Origin: Propioniciclava coleopterorum
GTDB lineage: Bacteria > Actinomycetota > Actinomycetes > Propionibacteriales > Propionibacteriaceae
Direction of reading: 5' to 3'
NCBI RefSeq assembly: GCF_011393335.1
Contig: NZ_CP049865.1
Span: 2,064,722-2,128,721 of the forward strand
DNA: 64,000 nt
Below are positions 25,150-34,925 of the stretch, in pieces; position 1 is the stretch's first letter, and the number at the start of each line of letters is the position of its first letter. The notes under the pieces were generated by a model. The model saw only the letters and a list, made by a program, of their open reading frames with translations, made no database searches and was not told the origin of the DNA. Position numbers and translations under genes: made by a program.

Positions 25150-25793
25150 TCAGCCCAGCGGGAGCGGGCGGGCCGGGTGCAGGGCGTAGTCGGCCATGTG
25201 GTCGAAGACGCCGCGCAACTCCACGCGCGCCGGATCGCGGTAGTAGCCGCGCTGCGCGTCCGGGAAGTCCTCCCAGGCGCCCGAGAAGTCGAACGCCCAC
25301 GTGAACAGGTCGTGGGGCTCGTCCGACACCGCGAAGAGCACCCGGAACCCGTGCCGCTCCCGGAGCGGGACGACCCGGCGCCACAGGTCCAGGAAGCCCG
25401 GCCAGCCCAGGATCGAGTACCGGCGCATCACCACCGTGCCGGCCTCGCCCGCGGCGTCCGGGGTGGTCAGCAGCTCGACGCGCACCGGCCGCTCCACCAG
25501 GTTGCCGAAGACGTGCGGCGCCGCTGACCGGCCGACCGCCAGCGCGTCCGGGTCGGTCGCCAGGGCGGCGCCCCGCGGACGTGGTCCGGGTGCGACCACA
25601 GCGCGGTCACCTTCGGCTCGGCGTCGGTCTCGACGAACGCCCGGTGCAGCACGAACCCGTGCCGGCGGCGCGCGGCGACCTCGCGCGGCCACACCCCAAG
25701 CCAGGCGTCCAGGTGTCCCGGCCGCACGGTGAAGCGCTGCAGCGTCGTCACGCCCGGCGGAACGGGGGCGCGGTCCAGGGGTGGGCTGGCCAT
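25150..25793 (-). CDS. NIPSNAP-like protein (apparent frameshift)
   Basis: About 214 residues once repaired. Two ferredoxin-like repeats: TTLQRFTVRPGHLDAWLGVW...KVTALWSHPD and, in the next frame, GTVVMRRYSILGWPGFLDLWRRVV...FTWAFDFSGAWEDF. The break is at the CCCC run 25571-25574; one more C restores VRG-(G)-AALATDPDAL. The repeated dimeric alpha/beta-barrel halves resemble the NIPSNAP family, which has no firm enzymatic role in bacteria. Start ATG 25793. Confidence 0.7.
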
Positions 25794-25826
25794 GCCCTGA
25801 TCGTTTCACGGCGCTACGGTGTCCCG

Positions 25827-27271
25827 GTGTCGTCCTCCGCAACCCGCCCGATCGCGGCGCTGATCCTCACCAACATCCTCGGCGGCGTGGGGGTGGCTTC
25901 GGGTGTTGCGGTGGGGGCGCTCCTGGTCGCCAGCCTCGGCGGGACCGCCGTCGCGGGTCTTGGGCAGGCAATGTCGGTGCTCGGCGCCGCCGTCGCCGCC
26001 GTCCCGCTCGCCAACCTCGCCGCCCGCCGCGGCCGCCGCATGGCGCTCGGGGTCGGCTACGTCATCGCCGCCCTCGGCGCGGTCGGGATCCTGGCCGGCG
26101 CCACCCCGGGGGTGGCTGTGGCTGACACTGGTGGGCGTCACCGCCTTCGGATTCGCCCAGGCGACGAACCTCCAGTCCCGCTACGCCGCCTCGGACGCCG
26201 CCCCGCGCGCCACCCGCGGCCGCACCATGTCGATCGTCGTGTGGGCGACCACCATCGGCTCGGTGGTCGGCCCGAACCTGAGCGAGTCCGGCGCCGAACT
26301 GGGGCAACGTCTCGGACTCAACCCGCTCGCCGGCCCCTACCTGTTCTCGCTGCTCGCCTTCGCCCTCGCCGCGCTCGTGGTCGTCGCGGTCTACGGACGC
26401 GCCGGCGCCGCCCCGGCCGGCTCGATCCCACCCGCCCCGGACGCACCGGACGCCGCCGCGGCGCCGACCCCTGGCCCGACCACGCCGGTTCAGCCGCCAG
26501 CCGCGGGCACCGCGACGTCGGCGTTCGGTGGCGTCCCGGCCCCGGTGTCCGGGACCCCCGTTCCGACGCCGGCGTACGGTGCCTCCACCTCGAGGCCTGC
26601 CTACGGCGAGCCCCCGGCCCCGCGCCCGGCTCCGCCCCCATCCCGGCCCCGACCCTGCCGCCGGGCTGCGCCCGGGCGCCCTCATGGCGCTGCGCTGGGC
26701 GATGGCCCACCCGGTCGCCCGGTTCGCGGTGCTGCTGCTGGTGATCGCCCACGCGGTGATGGTCGGCATCATGTCGATGACCCCGGTGCACCTGGGGCAC
26801 GAGGGCGAGGGGCTGCGCATCGTGGGCCTGGTCATCAGCCTGCACATCCTCGGCATGTACGCGCTCAGCCCGGTCTTCGGCTGGATGGCCGACCGCGCCG
26901 GTCCCCTCAGGACCGCCCTGGTCGGACTGATCATGCTCGGCGCCTCGGCAGCGCTCGTGTTCGTCGGGTCGGCGTCGCTGGCGGTCGTGATGGCCGCCCT
27001 CATCCTGCTGGGGCTCGGCTGGTCCGCCTCCACGATCTCCGCGTCGGTGCTGCTCGCCGGGGTGAACGCCGGCGCGCTGCGGGTGCCGCTGCAGGGCGCC
27101 ACGGACGCGCTGATGAACTACGGCGGCGCCGTCATGGCCCTCATCAGCGGCCCGCTGCTCGCCGCGCTCGGGTTCGGCGGCCTCGCCCTGGTCGCGGGCC
27201 TGCTCATCATCCCGGCCGCGGCCTTCGGCTGGATCGCCCGCCGGCACCGCCGCGCCGAGTCCGTGGTCTGA
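25827..27271 (+). CDS. Major facilitator superfamily transporter (several apparent frameshifts)
   Basis: Twelve-span MFS protein of about 480 residues if repaired. The N-half (LILTNILGGVGVASGVAVG... ANLAARRGRRMALGVGY) is in one frame. From 26108 it continues as WLWLTLVGVTAFGFAQ in a second, and from about 26620 to 26665 it passes through a third into LRPGALMALRWAMAHPVARF. All changes fall in C/G runs (26104-26112, 26618-26621, 26663-26665) and are repaired by single-base additions. A Pro/Ala-rich cytoplasmic loop links the halves. Start GTG 25827 has no clear ribosome site. Substrate unknown. Confidence 0.75.
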
Positions 27272-27428
27272 GCCGGACCCTCAGGAGGCGTGCGGACGCC
27301 GCCGCCGAGAGATCAGCCAGCGCACCCGCAGCAGGCTCTGCTCCAGCAGCAGCCCGGGGCGACGTCGGTCCCGAGGACCCGCCCCCGCGAGGACCTGCCC
27401 GCGGCGCGGGCGGGACGCGGCGGCGGGG

Positions 27429-27815
27429 TCAGCGGTCCGCGACGTCCCCGTCGATGTAGAGCCAGCGGCCATCCTCGAAGACGAAGCGGCTGCGCTCCCG
27501 CAGGACGCCCGCGCGGCGTCCTGCGCGCCAGGACGCGGTGAACGTCACGGTGCCGGCGTCCTCCCACGCCCGCCCGGCCTCGGTCGCCTCGATGACCAGA
27601 CCTGTCCAGACGGTGTCGGCGTCCAAACTCAGGTCGGCCGGACGCGTCGAGGGGTGCCAGGTGTCGGCCAGGTAGCCGGTCAGCCCGCGCGCGAACGCGG
27701 CGTAGCGCGAGCGCATCAGCGCGGACGCCGTGGGTGCGCCGCGGCGTCCGGCGTGGAAGGGCCCGCAGCACGCGTCGTAGGGCTTGCCCGACCCGCAGGG
27801 GCACGGGTCGCTCAC
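27429..27815 (-). CDS. YchJ-like SEC-C motif protein
   Basis: 128 residues. N-terminal SEC-C zinc motif CPCGSGKPYDACCGPF, then ALMRSRYAAFARG and LADTWHPSTRP, and the NTF2-like C-terminus (ERSRFVFEDGRWLYIDGD). UPF0225/YchJ proteins are widespread and uncharacterised; the Cys cluster binds zinc in SecA-type tails. Its start overlaps the stop of the glycosyltransferase gene by 4 bp. Confidence 0.9.
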   Translation of the reverse strand: MSDPCPCGSGKPYDACCGPFHAGRRGAPTASALMRSRYAAFARGLTGYLADTWHPSTRPADLSLDADTVWTGLVIEATEAGRAWEDAGTVTFTASWRAGRRAGVLRERSRFVFEDGRWLYIDGDVADR

Positions 27816-29473
27816 GGCGCCCCCCGCTCGCCGGGGCCCGACCCGTCGGAGGCCTCCTCAGGGCGCCCACGGTCGTTCCCGCCCGGCGCGTCCTCGTCCG
27901 GGTCCGGCGCATCGCCGCCGGCCGGGAGGCCCGGTTCCGCGCCGCCGACGTCCCCGGACCGGGCTGCGGCCCCACCCGGAACGGCCCCACCCGGAACGGC
28001 CCCACCCGGAACGGCCCCGCCCGGAACGGCCCCGCCCGGTACGGCCGCACCCGGAATGGTCCCACCCGGAACCGCGTCGCCGTCGGGCGGGATCGCGTGC
28101 ATGGACTCGGCCACCGGCCGCCCGGCGGCGAGGTCGCGGTACAGGCTGATGATCGCCTCGGACTGGTGGTGGATCGTCCACCAGGACGCCATCTCGCGGG
28201 ACCGGGCGTGCGCCCGCGCCGCGAAGTCGGGCGACTCCAACCGCCGGATCATCGACACCAACTGCCGGGCCAGCGACTCCGGGGTGGGGCGGGCGAACAG
28301 GCCGTTCACGCCCTCGTCGACCACCAGCCGGAGCTCGGGGTCCACGGACACGATCGGCAGCCCCGCGTGCGCCGCCTCGTGCAGCACCAGCGCCTGGGTG
28401 TCGGTGGTGGACGGGAACGCGAACACGTCCGCGGACGCGTAGTACGGGCCCAGGTCGTCGCGCGGCACCTGGCCGACGAGGGTGACGCCGCCGCGCCGCC
28501 GCGCCGAGCGGAGCTTCTGCGCCAGCGTCGAGGACACCTTCCAGTCGCCGACGAACATCAGCTCGGCGTTCGGGATCTCCTCCCGGACCCACGCGAAGGC
28601 GTCCACGAGCAGGGCGATGTTCTTCTCCGGCGCGATCCGCCCCACGTACAGGATCCGCGGCCCGGACGCCGCCGGCAGCGGCCGGCCCTCGGGGAGGGCG
28701 TCCAGGCCGTTGGGGACCACCCGGATCCGGGAACGGAACGCGAGCTCGCGGACGCGCAGCGCCGTCTTGTCGGAGGGGGCCGTCACCAGCTCGGCGGCCT
28801 CCAGCATGCCGCGGGCGGCGTTGAGCAGGCTGCGGCGCGACAGGCTGCCGCCGCGCAGGCGGAACCGGAGCCGCCGCAGCGACAGCCAGTTGCGGTCGAC
28901 GAGCCAGCGCCGCATCTCCTGAAGCTGCGGGCGCTTCATGCCCCGCGTGGCGACCTTCAGCAGTTGGTAGAAGGCGTCCATGAAGGGCGTGAGCATCGCG
29001 TAGTGGTCGGCGTAGGCCTCGAAGTCGGTGTGCCAGGTCACCAGCAGCGGGCGCTCGACCCGGTCGGCGGCCCAGACCCCCAGCAGCCCGATCGGGCCCA
29101 GCCCGTGCACGTGGATGATGTCGGGCGGGTCGGCGGCGAACTCGTCCAGCGCCCGCTCGAAGCCGCGGCCGCCCGCGACGGCGACCGGGACGCCGGGCAG
29201 CTTGATCGAGGGCAGCCGCTTCTCCGAACGCAGCGGATGGTCGCGGTACGGATTGGGCCCGTCGGTGGCCGGCGCCACCACGAGCACCTCGAAGCCTGCG
29301 GCGAGCAGTTCCCGCTCCAGGAACTGGACCGCGAACAGCAGCCCGCTGGGGGAGGGGCCGTAGTTGTCGGTGAACAGCGCCACCCGTAACCGACGGCCCG
29401 TCGGCGCCGCTCCGGAGGGGACGCCGTGGGCGGCGGGGCTGTGGCGGGCGCGGGTCGGCTTGGAGGGTTCCAT
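27812..29473 (-). CDS. Family 4 glycosyltransferase with pentapeptide-repeat tail
   Basis: 553 residues. GT-B fold: N-terminal domain with RVALFTDNYGPSPSGLLFAVQFLERELLAAGFEV split by IIHVHGLGPIGLLG and TWHTDFEAYA; C-terminal domain with PNGLDALP, ILYVGRIAPEKNI, LMFVGDW, ADVFAFPSTTDTQALVLHEAAHAGLP, the donor-binding E-x7-E region. Retaining glycosyl transfer to a lipid or glycan is expected, as in phosphatidylinositol mannosyltransferase relatives. The last about 95 residues are disordered: PGGAV-type pentads (DNA 27970-28075, 15-bp period) then a Gly/Asp/Glu-rich end. Confidence 0.88.
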   Translation of the reverse strand: MEPSKPTRARHSPAAHGVPSGAAPTGRRLRVALFTDNYGPSPSGLLFAVQFLERELLAAGFEVLVVAPATDGPNPYRDHPLRSEKRLPSIKLPGVPVAVAGGRGFERALDEFAADPPDIIHVHGLGPIGLLGVWAADRVERPLLVTWHTDFEAYADHYAMLTPFMDAFYQLLKVATRGMKRPQLQEMRRWLVDRNWLSLRRLRFRLRGGSLSRRSLLNAARGMLEAAELVTAPSDKTALRVRELAFRSRIRVVPNGLDALPEGRPLPAASGPRILYVGRIAPEKNIALLVDAFAWVREEIPNAELMFVGDWKVSSTLAQKLRSARRRGGVTLVGQVPRDDLGPYYASADVFAFPSTTDTQALVLHEAAHAGLPIVSVDPELRLVVDEGVNGLFARPTPESLARQLVSMIRRLESPDFAARAHARSREMASWWTIHHQSEAIISLYRDLAAGRPVAESMHAIPPDGDAVPGGTIPGAAVPGGAVPGGAVPGGAVPGGAVPGGAAARSGDVGGAEPGLPAGGDAPDPDEDAPGGNDRGRPEEASDGSGPGERGAP

Positions 29474-29640
29474 CGCCCCCGATCCTACGGGGAAGGGCGA
29501 CCGCCCGCGGCCGGGCGCGGTTGCGAGGAACGCCTCCGCCCGCGGCGGGATCGGATTACCGTGAAAACGGAGGGGTCACGACGGTGGCCTCCCCGCTACA
29601 CCCCCGAAGCTGTTACCCCACAGAAATGGAGCGTGACGTC

Positions 29641-30237
29641 ATGACGTCGTACGTGGCAGTGCTGACCTTCCCCAACAGCGCGGACGTCTACCAGGCGTAC
29701 TCGGACCTGAAGTCGTCCCCCGTCATCGGCGAGGTGGGCTCGGCGGTGATCCTTCAGCGGGACGCCGACGGTGCCCTCACCGTCCCGCAGGACTTCGACC
29801 CCGGCGCCGGCGCCGGCGTCGCGACCGGCTCGCTCGTCGGCCTGCTGGTCGGCATCCTGGGCGGACCGCTCGGCATGCTGCTGGGCTGGGGCGCCGGCGC
29901 GGCGATCGGCGCCCTGACCGACGCGGATCGCGCCGACGACGCCGACTCGGCGCTGTCGGTGCTCGCGCGGAGCGTCCCCGCCGGGCGCAACGCCCTGGTG
30001 CTCCAGACCGAGGAGACCGACGAGTCCGCCCTCGACCACTTCGCCGCCGACCGCGGCGCCACCATCGTGCGCCAGCCGCTCGACGAGGTGCTCGCCGAGG
30101 CGGAGGCGGAACAGGACGCAGCCGAGGTCGCGCGCGAGGCTGCGAGCGAGAAGCTGCGGTCGGAGCGCAAGGCCGGGCGCAAGGAGAAGATCGAGGACCG
30201 CATCGCCGCGCTGAGGGCGAAGCTGGAGCAGCTCTAG
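29641..30237 (+). CDS. DUF1269-type membrane-associated stress protein
   Basis: 198 residues from ATG 29641 (ATGGAGCG upstream gives the ribosome site). An N-terminal alpha/beta ferredoxin-like part (SYVAVLTFPNSADVYQAYSDL) is followed by a Gly-rich hydrophobic hairpin (GAGAGVATGSLVGLLVGILGGPLGMLLGWGAGAAIGAL), then a second soluble part and a charged coiled-coil tail (EAEAEQDAAEVAREAASEKL...). The Gly-rich insert is diagnostic of DUF1269. Function unknown. Confidence 0.8.
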   Translation: MTSYVAVLTFPNSADVYQAYSDLKSSPVIGEVGSAVILQRDADGALTVPQDFDPGAGAGVATGSLVGLLVGILGGPLGMLLGWGAGAAIGALTDADRADDADSALSVLARSVPAGRNALVLQTEETDESALDHFAADRGATIVRQPLDEVLAEAEAEQDAAEVAREAASEKLRSERKAGRKEKIEDRIAALRAKLEQL

Positions 30238-30255
30238 GCCGGCGCCCACCCATGC

Positions 30256-30289
30256 ACGAGGTCCCCGACCACGCTGTCGGGGACCTCGT
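30256..30289. terminator. Bidirectional hairpin between convergent genes
   Basis: Perfect 14-bp stem: ACGAGGTCCCCGAC and GTCGGGGACCTCGT with a 6-nt loop, between the ends of the DUF1269 gene and the DHOD-like gene. No T-run on either side, but the stability and position argue for termination of both. Confidence 0.75.
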
Positions 30290-30327
30290 CGGCGGAGCAG
30301 GTCCGCCTCAGGGTGGCTTCGGACCCG

Positions 30328-31338
30328 CTAGAGCGAGCCGTACCGTTCCTTGGCCGCCTGGATCGCCCCGACGTAGCCGCCGCGCTCGATCGCGTCGGCG
30401 TCGGTGACCATCGGCAGCGCCACCATGCCGCGCATCTGGTCCAGCGAGGTGAACCCCTTGCGGACCAGCCAGCTGTGCAGCCCGCCCACGAGTTCGGCTG
30501 TGTAGCCGCGCCCGTGCCGGATGAGCGACGCCGTCGTCATCACGACGTCGGCCCCGGCCAGCAGGTACTTCACGACGTCGTCGCTGGTCTCCACGCCCGT
30601 GGACCCCGCCAGCGAGGCCCGCGTGTGGTTGCGGAGCGCCGCGATCCACGTGCGGGGGAGCCGGCCCTCGTGCGGCGTGGACAGGTCGAAGGACGTGTCC
30701 ATCCGCAGGGTCTCTGGGTCGATGTCCGGCTGCAGGAAACGGTTGAACAGCACCAGGCCCGCCGCGCCGGCGTCCACCAGCTGCAGGGCCATGTTGCCCG
30801 GCGAGCTGAAGTACGGCGACATCTTCACCGACACCGGGATCCGGACCGCGTCGGCGACAGCCGCCACGATCTCCAGGTGCCGCTTGGCGACGACGTCGCC
30901 GGTCGTGGCGATGTCGCCGGGCACGAAGTAGATGTTCAGCTCGATCGCGGACGCCCCCGCGTCGGCCAGCTCGCGGGCGAACTCGACCCAGCCGCCCAGG
31001 TCGGCGCCGTTGAGCGAGGCGATGATCGGGACGTCGACCGCGTTGACGGAGCGCTCGACCAGCGACAGGTAGGTGTACGCAGCCGACTTGGTCGTGATCG
31101 GGTTCGCCGGGAAGTAGTCCAGCGCCTCGGGGGAGGCGTTCTCATGCGACGCGATCAGCGCCTCGTCACGGGCGACCTCGGCGCGCAACTGCTCCTCGAA
31201 CAGCGAGTAGAGCACGATCGCGGACGCCCCGCCCTCGGCCAGGCCCTTCACGCCGTCGACGTTCTGGCTGAGCGGACCGGCGGACGCAACGACGGGGTGC
31301 TTGAGCTCGAGCCCCAGGTAGGTGGTGGTCAGATCCAT
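30328..31338 (-). CDS. Dihydroorotate dehydrogenase-like protein
   Basis: 336-residue FMN TIM barrel: YLGLELKHPVVASAGPLSQN start, LNIYFVP, IPVSVKMSPYF (FMN-lysine region), GAAGLVLFNRF, and the phosphate-binding GVETSDDVVKYLLAGADVVMTTASLIRHG end. It lacks the usual PyrD catalytic Cys/Ser environment as far as I can see. Relatives are commonly found next to pyruvate:ferredoxin oxidoreductase, as here (3 bp downstream of nifJ). Probably a flavoprotein feeding or using the ferredoxin pool, not the pyrimidine enzyme. Confidence 0.85.
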   Translation of the reverse strand: MDLTTTYLGLELKHPVVASAGPLSQNVDGVKGLAEGGASAIVLYSLFEEQLRAEVARDEALIASHENASPEALDYFPANPITTKSAAYTYLSLVERSVNAVDVPIIASLNGADLGGWVEFARELADAGASAIELNIYFVPGDIATTGDVVAKRHLEIVAAVADAVRIPVSVKMSPYFSSPGNMALQLVDAGAAGLVLFNRFLQPDIDPETLRMDTSFDLSTPHEGRLPRTWIAALRNHTRASLAGSTGVETSDDVVKYLLAGADVVMTTASLIRHGRGYTAELVGGLHSWLVRKGFTSLDQMRGMVALPMVTDADAIERGGYVGAIQAAKERYGSL

Positions 31339-31341
31339 CGC

Positions 31342-34300
31342 TCACTCCTTCGCATCGGCGGCGAACTGGCCGGCCCCGCGGGCCGCCATCTCCTCGTAGT
31401 CGCGCCAGCGGCGCTCGACCTGCTGCTGCCCGAACTCCAGCATCCGCTCGGCGGCCTCGGGGTCGGACTGCCGCAGCATCCGGAACCGTAGCTCGTTCTC
31501 GTGGTACTTGCTCAGCGGGAAGCGCGGGCGCGGCGAGTCCAGCAGGAACGGGTTCCGGCCGGCCATCCGCAGCACCGGGTTGTACCGCATCAGCGGCCAG
31601 TGCCCCGAGTTGACGGCCAGGTACTGCTGGTCGAGGCCCTTCTTCATGTCGATGCCGTGGGCGATGCAGTGGCTGTAGGCCAGGATGATCGACGGCCCGT
31701 CGTAGGCCTCGGCCTCCCGGAACGCCTTCAGCGTCTGCTCCGGGTCGGCACCCATCGCCACGCGGGCGACGTACACGTTGCCGTAGGAGATCGCCTGCAG
31801 GGCCAGGTCCTTGGAGATGGTCTCCTTGCCGGCGGTGGCGAACTTCGCCACCGCGCCCATCGGCGTCGCCTTGGACGCCTGGCCACCGGTGTTGGAGTAC
31901 ACCTCGGTGTCCAGCACCAGCACGTTGACGTCCCGGCCCGAGGCGAGCACGTGGTCCAGGCCGCCCGAGCCGATGTCGAAGGCCCAGCCGTCGCCGCCCA
32001 CGATCCACACCGAGCGGCGCAGCAGGTGGTCGGCCACCGAGCGCAGGTCGGCCGCCTTGGGGCCCTCGAGGCCGTCCAGGACGCCCTTGAGCTCCTCGAC
32101 GCGGGTGCGCTGGGCGCTCAGGTCGGACTCGTACTGCTGCTCGGCGTCCAGGATGGCGTCCACCAGGTCGTCGTTGCCGATGACGGGACGCATCTCGTCC
32201 AGCCGGGTGCGCGCCAGCTCGGTCTGCAGGTCGGCGGCCAGGCGCAGGCCCAGGCCGAACTCGGCGTTGTCCTCGAACAGCGAGTTGGACCAGGCCGGGC
32301 CGCGGCCGTACTTGTTGCTCGACCACGGCGTGGTGGGCAGGTTGCCGCCGTAGATCGAGCTGCAGCCCGTCGCGTTGGCGATGGACGCGCGCCCGCCGAA
32401 CAGCTGGCTCAGCAGCTTCAGGTAGGGCGTCTCGCCGCAGCCGGTGCAGGCGCCGGAGAACTCGAACAGCGGTTCGAGGTACTGGACGCCGCGGACCGTC
32501 GCGAAGTCCACCCGGCTGCGCCGGTTGATCGGCAGCGACTCGAAGAACGCCACGTTGGTGCGTGCGGGCTCGCGGTCCTCGACGAGCTCGAGGTTGATCG
32601 CCTTGCGGTTGTGGCCGCCGTTGCGCACCTTGACCGGGCACGCCTCGACGCACAGGCCGCAGCCGGTGCAGTCCTCGGCGTACACCTGCAGGGTGTAGCG
32701 GGCCCCGGGCAGGCCGGCCGCGTTCAGCTCGGCGGTCTGGAAGCCGTCGGGCATGCCGTCGAGCGCCGTCTCGGGGTAGTACTTGGCGCGCAGCACCGAA
32801 TGCGGGCACACGAAGGCGCAGTTGCCGCACTGGATGCACTCCTGGGGGTCCCACACGGCGACGATGTCGGAGATGTTCCGCTTCTCGTACTGCGTGGTGC
32901 CGCTGGGGTAGGTGCCGTCCACCGGCAGCGCCGACACCGGCAGCAGGTCGCCGTTGTCGAGCAGCATCTGCGCGGTCACGTCGCGGACGAACTCGGGCGC
33001 GTGGTCCGGCACGGGGGCGAGCAGCTGCTTGTCCGAGACGGGCGCGTCCGGCACCTCGACGCGGTGCAGGTGCGCGACGGCGGCGTCCACGGCGTTCTCG
33101 TTCTTGGCCACCACGTCGGCGCCGCGGCGTCCGTACGTCTTGCGGATGGACTCCTTGACCGCCTCGACGGCGTCCTCGCGCGGCATCACCTTGCTGATGG
33201 CGAAGAAGCACGTCTGCAGCACGGTGTTGGTGCGGTTGCCCATGCCGGCGGCGCGGGCGACCGCGTTGGCGTCGATCGTCCACAACTCGCAGTCCAACTC
33301 GATGAGGCGGCGCTGCATCCCGACCGGCAGGTGCGCGAACAGCTCGTCGGGGCTGTGGTGGCTGTTGACCAGGACGACGGTGCCCCGGCGGGCCATCTTG
33401 AGCACGTCGACGCGCTCGAGGATCGACCAGTGATGGACGCCGATGAAGCCGGCCGCGTTCACCAGGTAGGGCGCGGTGATCGGCTTGGGGCCGAAGCGCA
33501 GGTGGCTGACGGTGCGGCTGCCGGACTTCTTGGAGTCGTAGACGAAGTAGCCCTGGGCGTACGTCCCGTCCTGGCTGCCGAGGATCTTGATGGTGTTCTT
33601 GTTGGCGCCGACCGTGCCGTCGGAGCCGATCCCGAAGAAGACCGCGCGCAGCGTCTTGTCGGACTCGACGTCGATCTCGGGGTAGTCGATGCTCAGCATC
33701 GTCACGTCGTCGTTGATGCCGACGGTGAACCGGGGCCGCGGCGAGGGCTTGTCGAGCTCGTCGAAGACGCCGATGACCATGCCCGGCGTGAACTCCTTGC
33801 TGGACAGCCCGTAGCGTCCGCCGATCACGCGCGGCAGGGTGGCCCGCGCGCCGGAGGAGACCGCCTCGGCCAGCGCCGAGGTCACGTCGAGGAACAGGGG
33901 CTCGCCGCCCGCGCCGGGCTCCTTGGTGCGGTCCATGACCGCGATGCGGGTGGCCGAGGCCGGGATGGCCGCGAGCAGCTGCTCCACGGGCAGCGGGCGG
34001 TAGAGCCGGACGTGGACGACGCCCACCTTCCGGCCGCGCTCGTTCATGTACTCCACGGCCTGCACGGCGGTCTCGATGCCCGAGCCCATGATGACGATGA
34101 CGGCTTCGGCGTCCGGGTCGCCGTGGTACTCGACCAGGCCGTAGCCGCGTCCGGTGAGCGCGCGGTACTCGTCCATGGCCTGCTGGACGATGCCGGGCAC
34201 CTTCTCGTAGAAGGGGTTGACCGTCTCGCGGCTCTGGAAGTAGGTGTCGGGGTTCTGCGCCGTGCCGCGGATGTAGGGGTGCTCCGGGCTCAGGGCCCGG

Positions 34301-34908
34301 TTGCGGTGCTCGATGATGAGCTCCTCGGGCACGTAGGCGCGCAGGTCGTCGTCGCTGAGCATGTCGAGCGTGTTCAGCTCGTGGCTGGTGCGGAAGCCGT
34401 CGAAGAAGTGCAGGAACGGGACGCGGCTGCGCAGCGTGGAGAGCTGCGCGATGGCCGCCATGTCGTGCGCTTCCTGCACCGACGCCGAGCTGAGCAGGGC
34501 GAAGCCGGTCTGCCGGACCGCCATGACGTCCTGGTGGTCGCCGAAGATGGACAGGCCCTGGGCGGCCAGCGAGCGGGCGGCGACGTGGAACACCGTCGAG
34601 GTCAGCTCGCCGGCGATCTTGTACATGTTCGGGATCATGAGCAGCAGGCCCTGCGACGCGGTGAACGTCGTGCTCAGCGCGCCGCCCTGGAGGGCGCCGT
34701 GCAGCGCGCCGGCGGCGCCGCCCTCGGACTGCATCTCGATGACGGTGGGCTTGACGCCGAAGACGTTGCGGCGCCCCTGGCTGGCCCAGTCGTCGGCGAG
34801 CTCGGCCATGGTCGAGCTCGGGGTGATCGGGTAGATGGAGCACAGCTCGTTGAGCCGGTAGGCGACGGAGGCGGCCGCCTCGTTGCCGTCGATGATCGCT
34901 CGGGTCAT
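31342..34908 (-). CDS. nifJ: Pyruvate:ferredoxin (flavodoxin) oxidoreductase
   Basis: 1188 residues, the full single-chain PFOR length. Domain I with AYRLNELCSIYPITPSSTMAE, domain II/III, then the gamma-like domain, an inserted two-[4Fe-4S] ferredoxin domain (CIQCGNCAFVCP and CTGCGLCVEACP), and the thiamine-diphosphate domain (CTGCGETPYLKLLSQLFG, GDGWAFDIGSGGLDHVL, NTGGQASKATP). Oxidises pyruvate with CoA to acetyl-CoA and CO2, reducing ferredoxin or flavodoxin. Oxygen-sensitive chemistry implies anaerobic or microaerobic use. Start ATG 34908, 15 bp after the upstream oxidoreductase gene. Confidence 0.97.
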   Translation of the reverse strand: MTRAIIDGNEAAASVAYRLNELCSIYPITPSSTMAELADDWASQGRRNVFGVKPTVIEMQSEGGAAGALHGALQGGALSTTFTASQGLLLMIPNMYKIAGELTSTVFHVAARSLAAQGLSIFGDHQDVMAVRQTGFALLSSASVQEAHDMAAIAQLSTLRSRVPFLHFFDGFRTSHELNTLDMLSDDDLRAYVPEELIIEHRNRALSPEHPYIRGTAQNPDTYFQSRETVNPFYEKVPGIVQQAMDEYRALTGRGYGLVEYHGDPDAEAVIVIMGSGIETAVQAVEYMNERGRKVGVVHVRLYRPLPVEQLLAAIPASATRIAVMDRTKEPGAGGEPLFLDVTSALAEAVSSGARATLPRVIGGRYGLSSKEFTPGMVIGVFDELDKPSPRPRFTVGINDDVTMLSIDYPEIDVESDKTLRAVFFGIGSDGTVGANKNTIKILGSQDGTYAQGYFVYDSKKSGSRTVSHLRFGPKPITAPYLVNAAGFIGVHHWSILERVDVLKMARRGTVVLVNSHHSPDELFAHLPVGMQRRLIELDCELWTIDANAVARAAGMGNRTNTVLQTCFFAISKVMPREDAVEAVKESIRKTYGRRGADVVAKNENAVDAAVAHLHRVEVPDAPVSDKQLLAPVPDHAPEFVRDVTAQMLLDNGDLLPVSALPVDGTYPSGTTQYEKRNISDIVAVWDPQECIQCGNCAFVCPHSVLRAKYYPETALDGMPDGFQTAELNAAGLPGARYTLQVYAEDCTGCGLCVEACPVKVRNGGHNRKAINLELVEDREPARTNVAFFESLPINRRSRVDFATVRGVQYLEPLFEFSGACTGCGETPYLKLLSQLFGGRASIANATGCSSIYGGNLPTTPWSSNKYGRGPAWSNSLFEDNAEFGLGLRLAADLQTELARTRLDEMRPVIGNDDLVDAILDAEQQYESDLSAQRTRVEELKGVLDGLEGPKAADLRSVADHLLRRSVWIVGGDGWAFDIGSGGLDHVLASGRDVNVLVLDTEVYSNTGGQASKATPMGAVAKFATAGKETISKDLALQAISYGNVYVARVAMGADPEQTLKAFREAEAYDGPSIILAYSHCIAHGIDMKKGLDQQYLAVNSGHWPLMRYNPVLRMAGRNPFLLDSPRPRFPLSKYHENELRFRMLRQSDPEAAERMLEFGQQQVERRWRDYEEMAARGAGQFAADAKE

Positions 34909-34925
34909 GGTCGTGTCAGTCCTTC

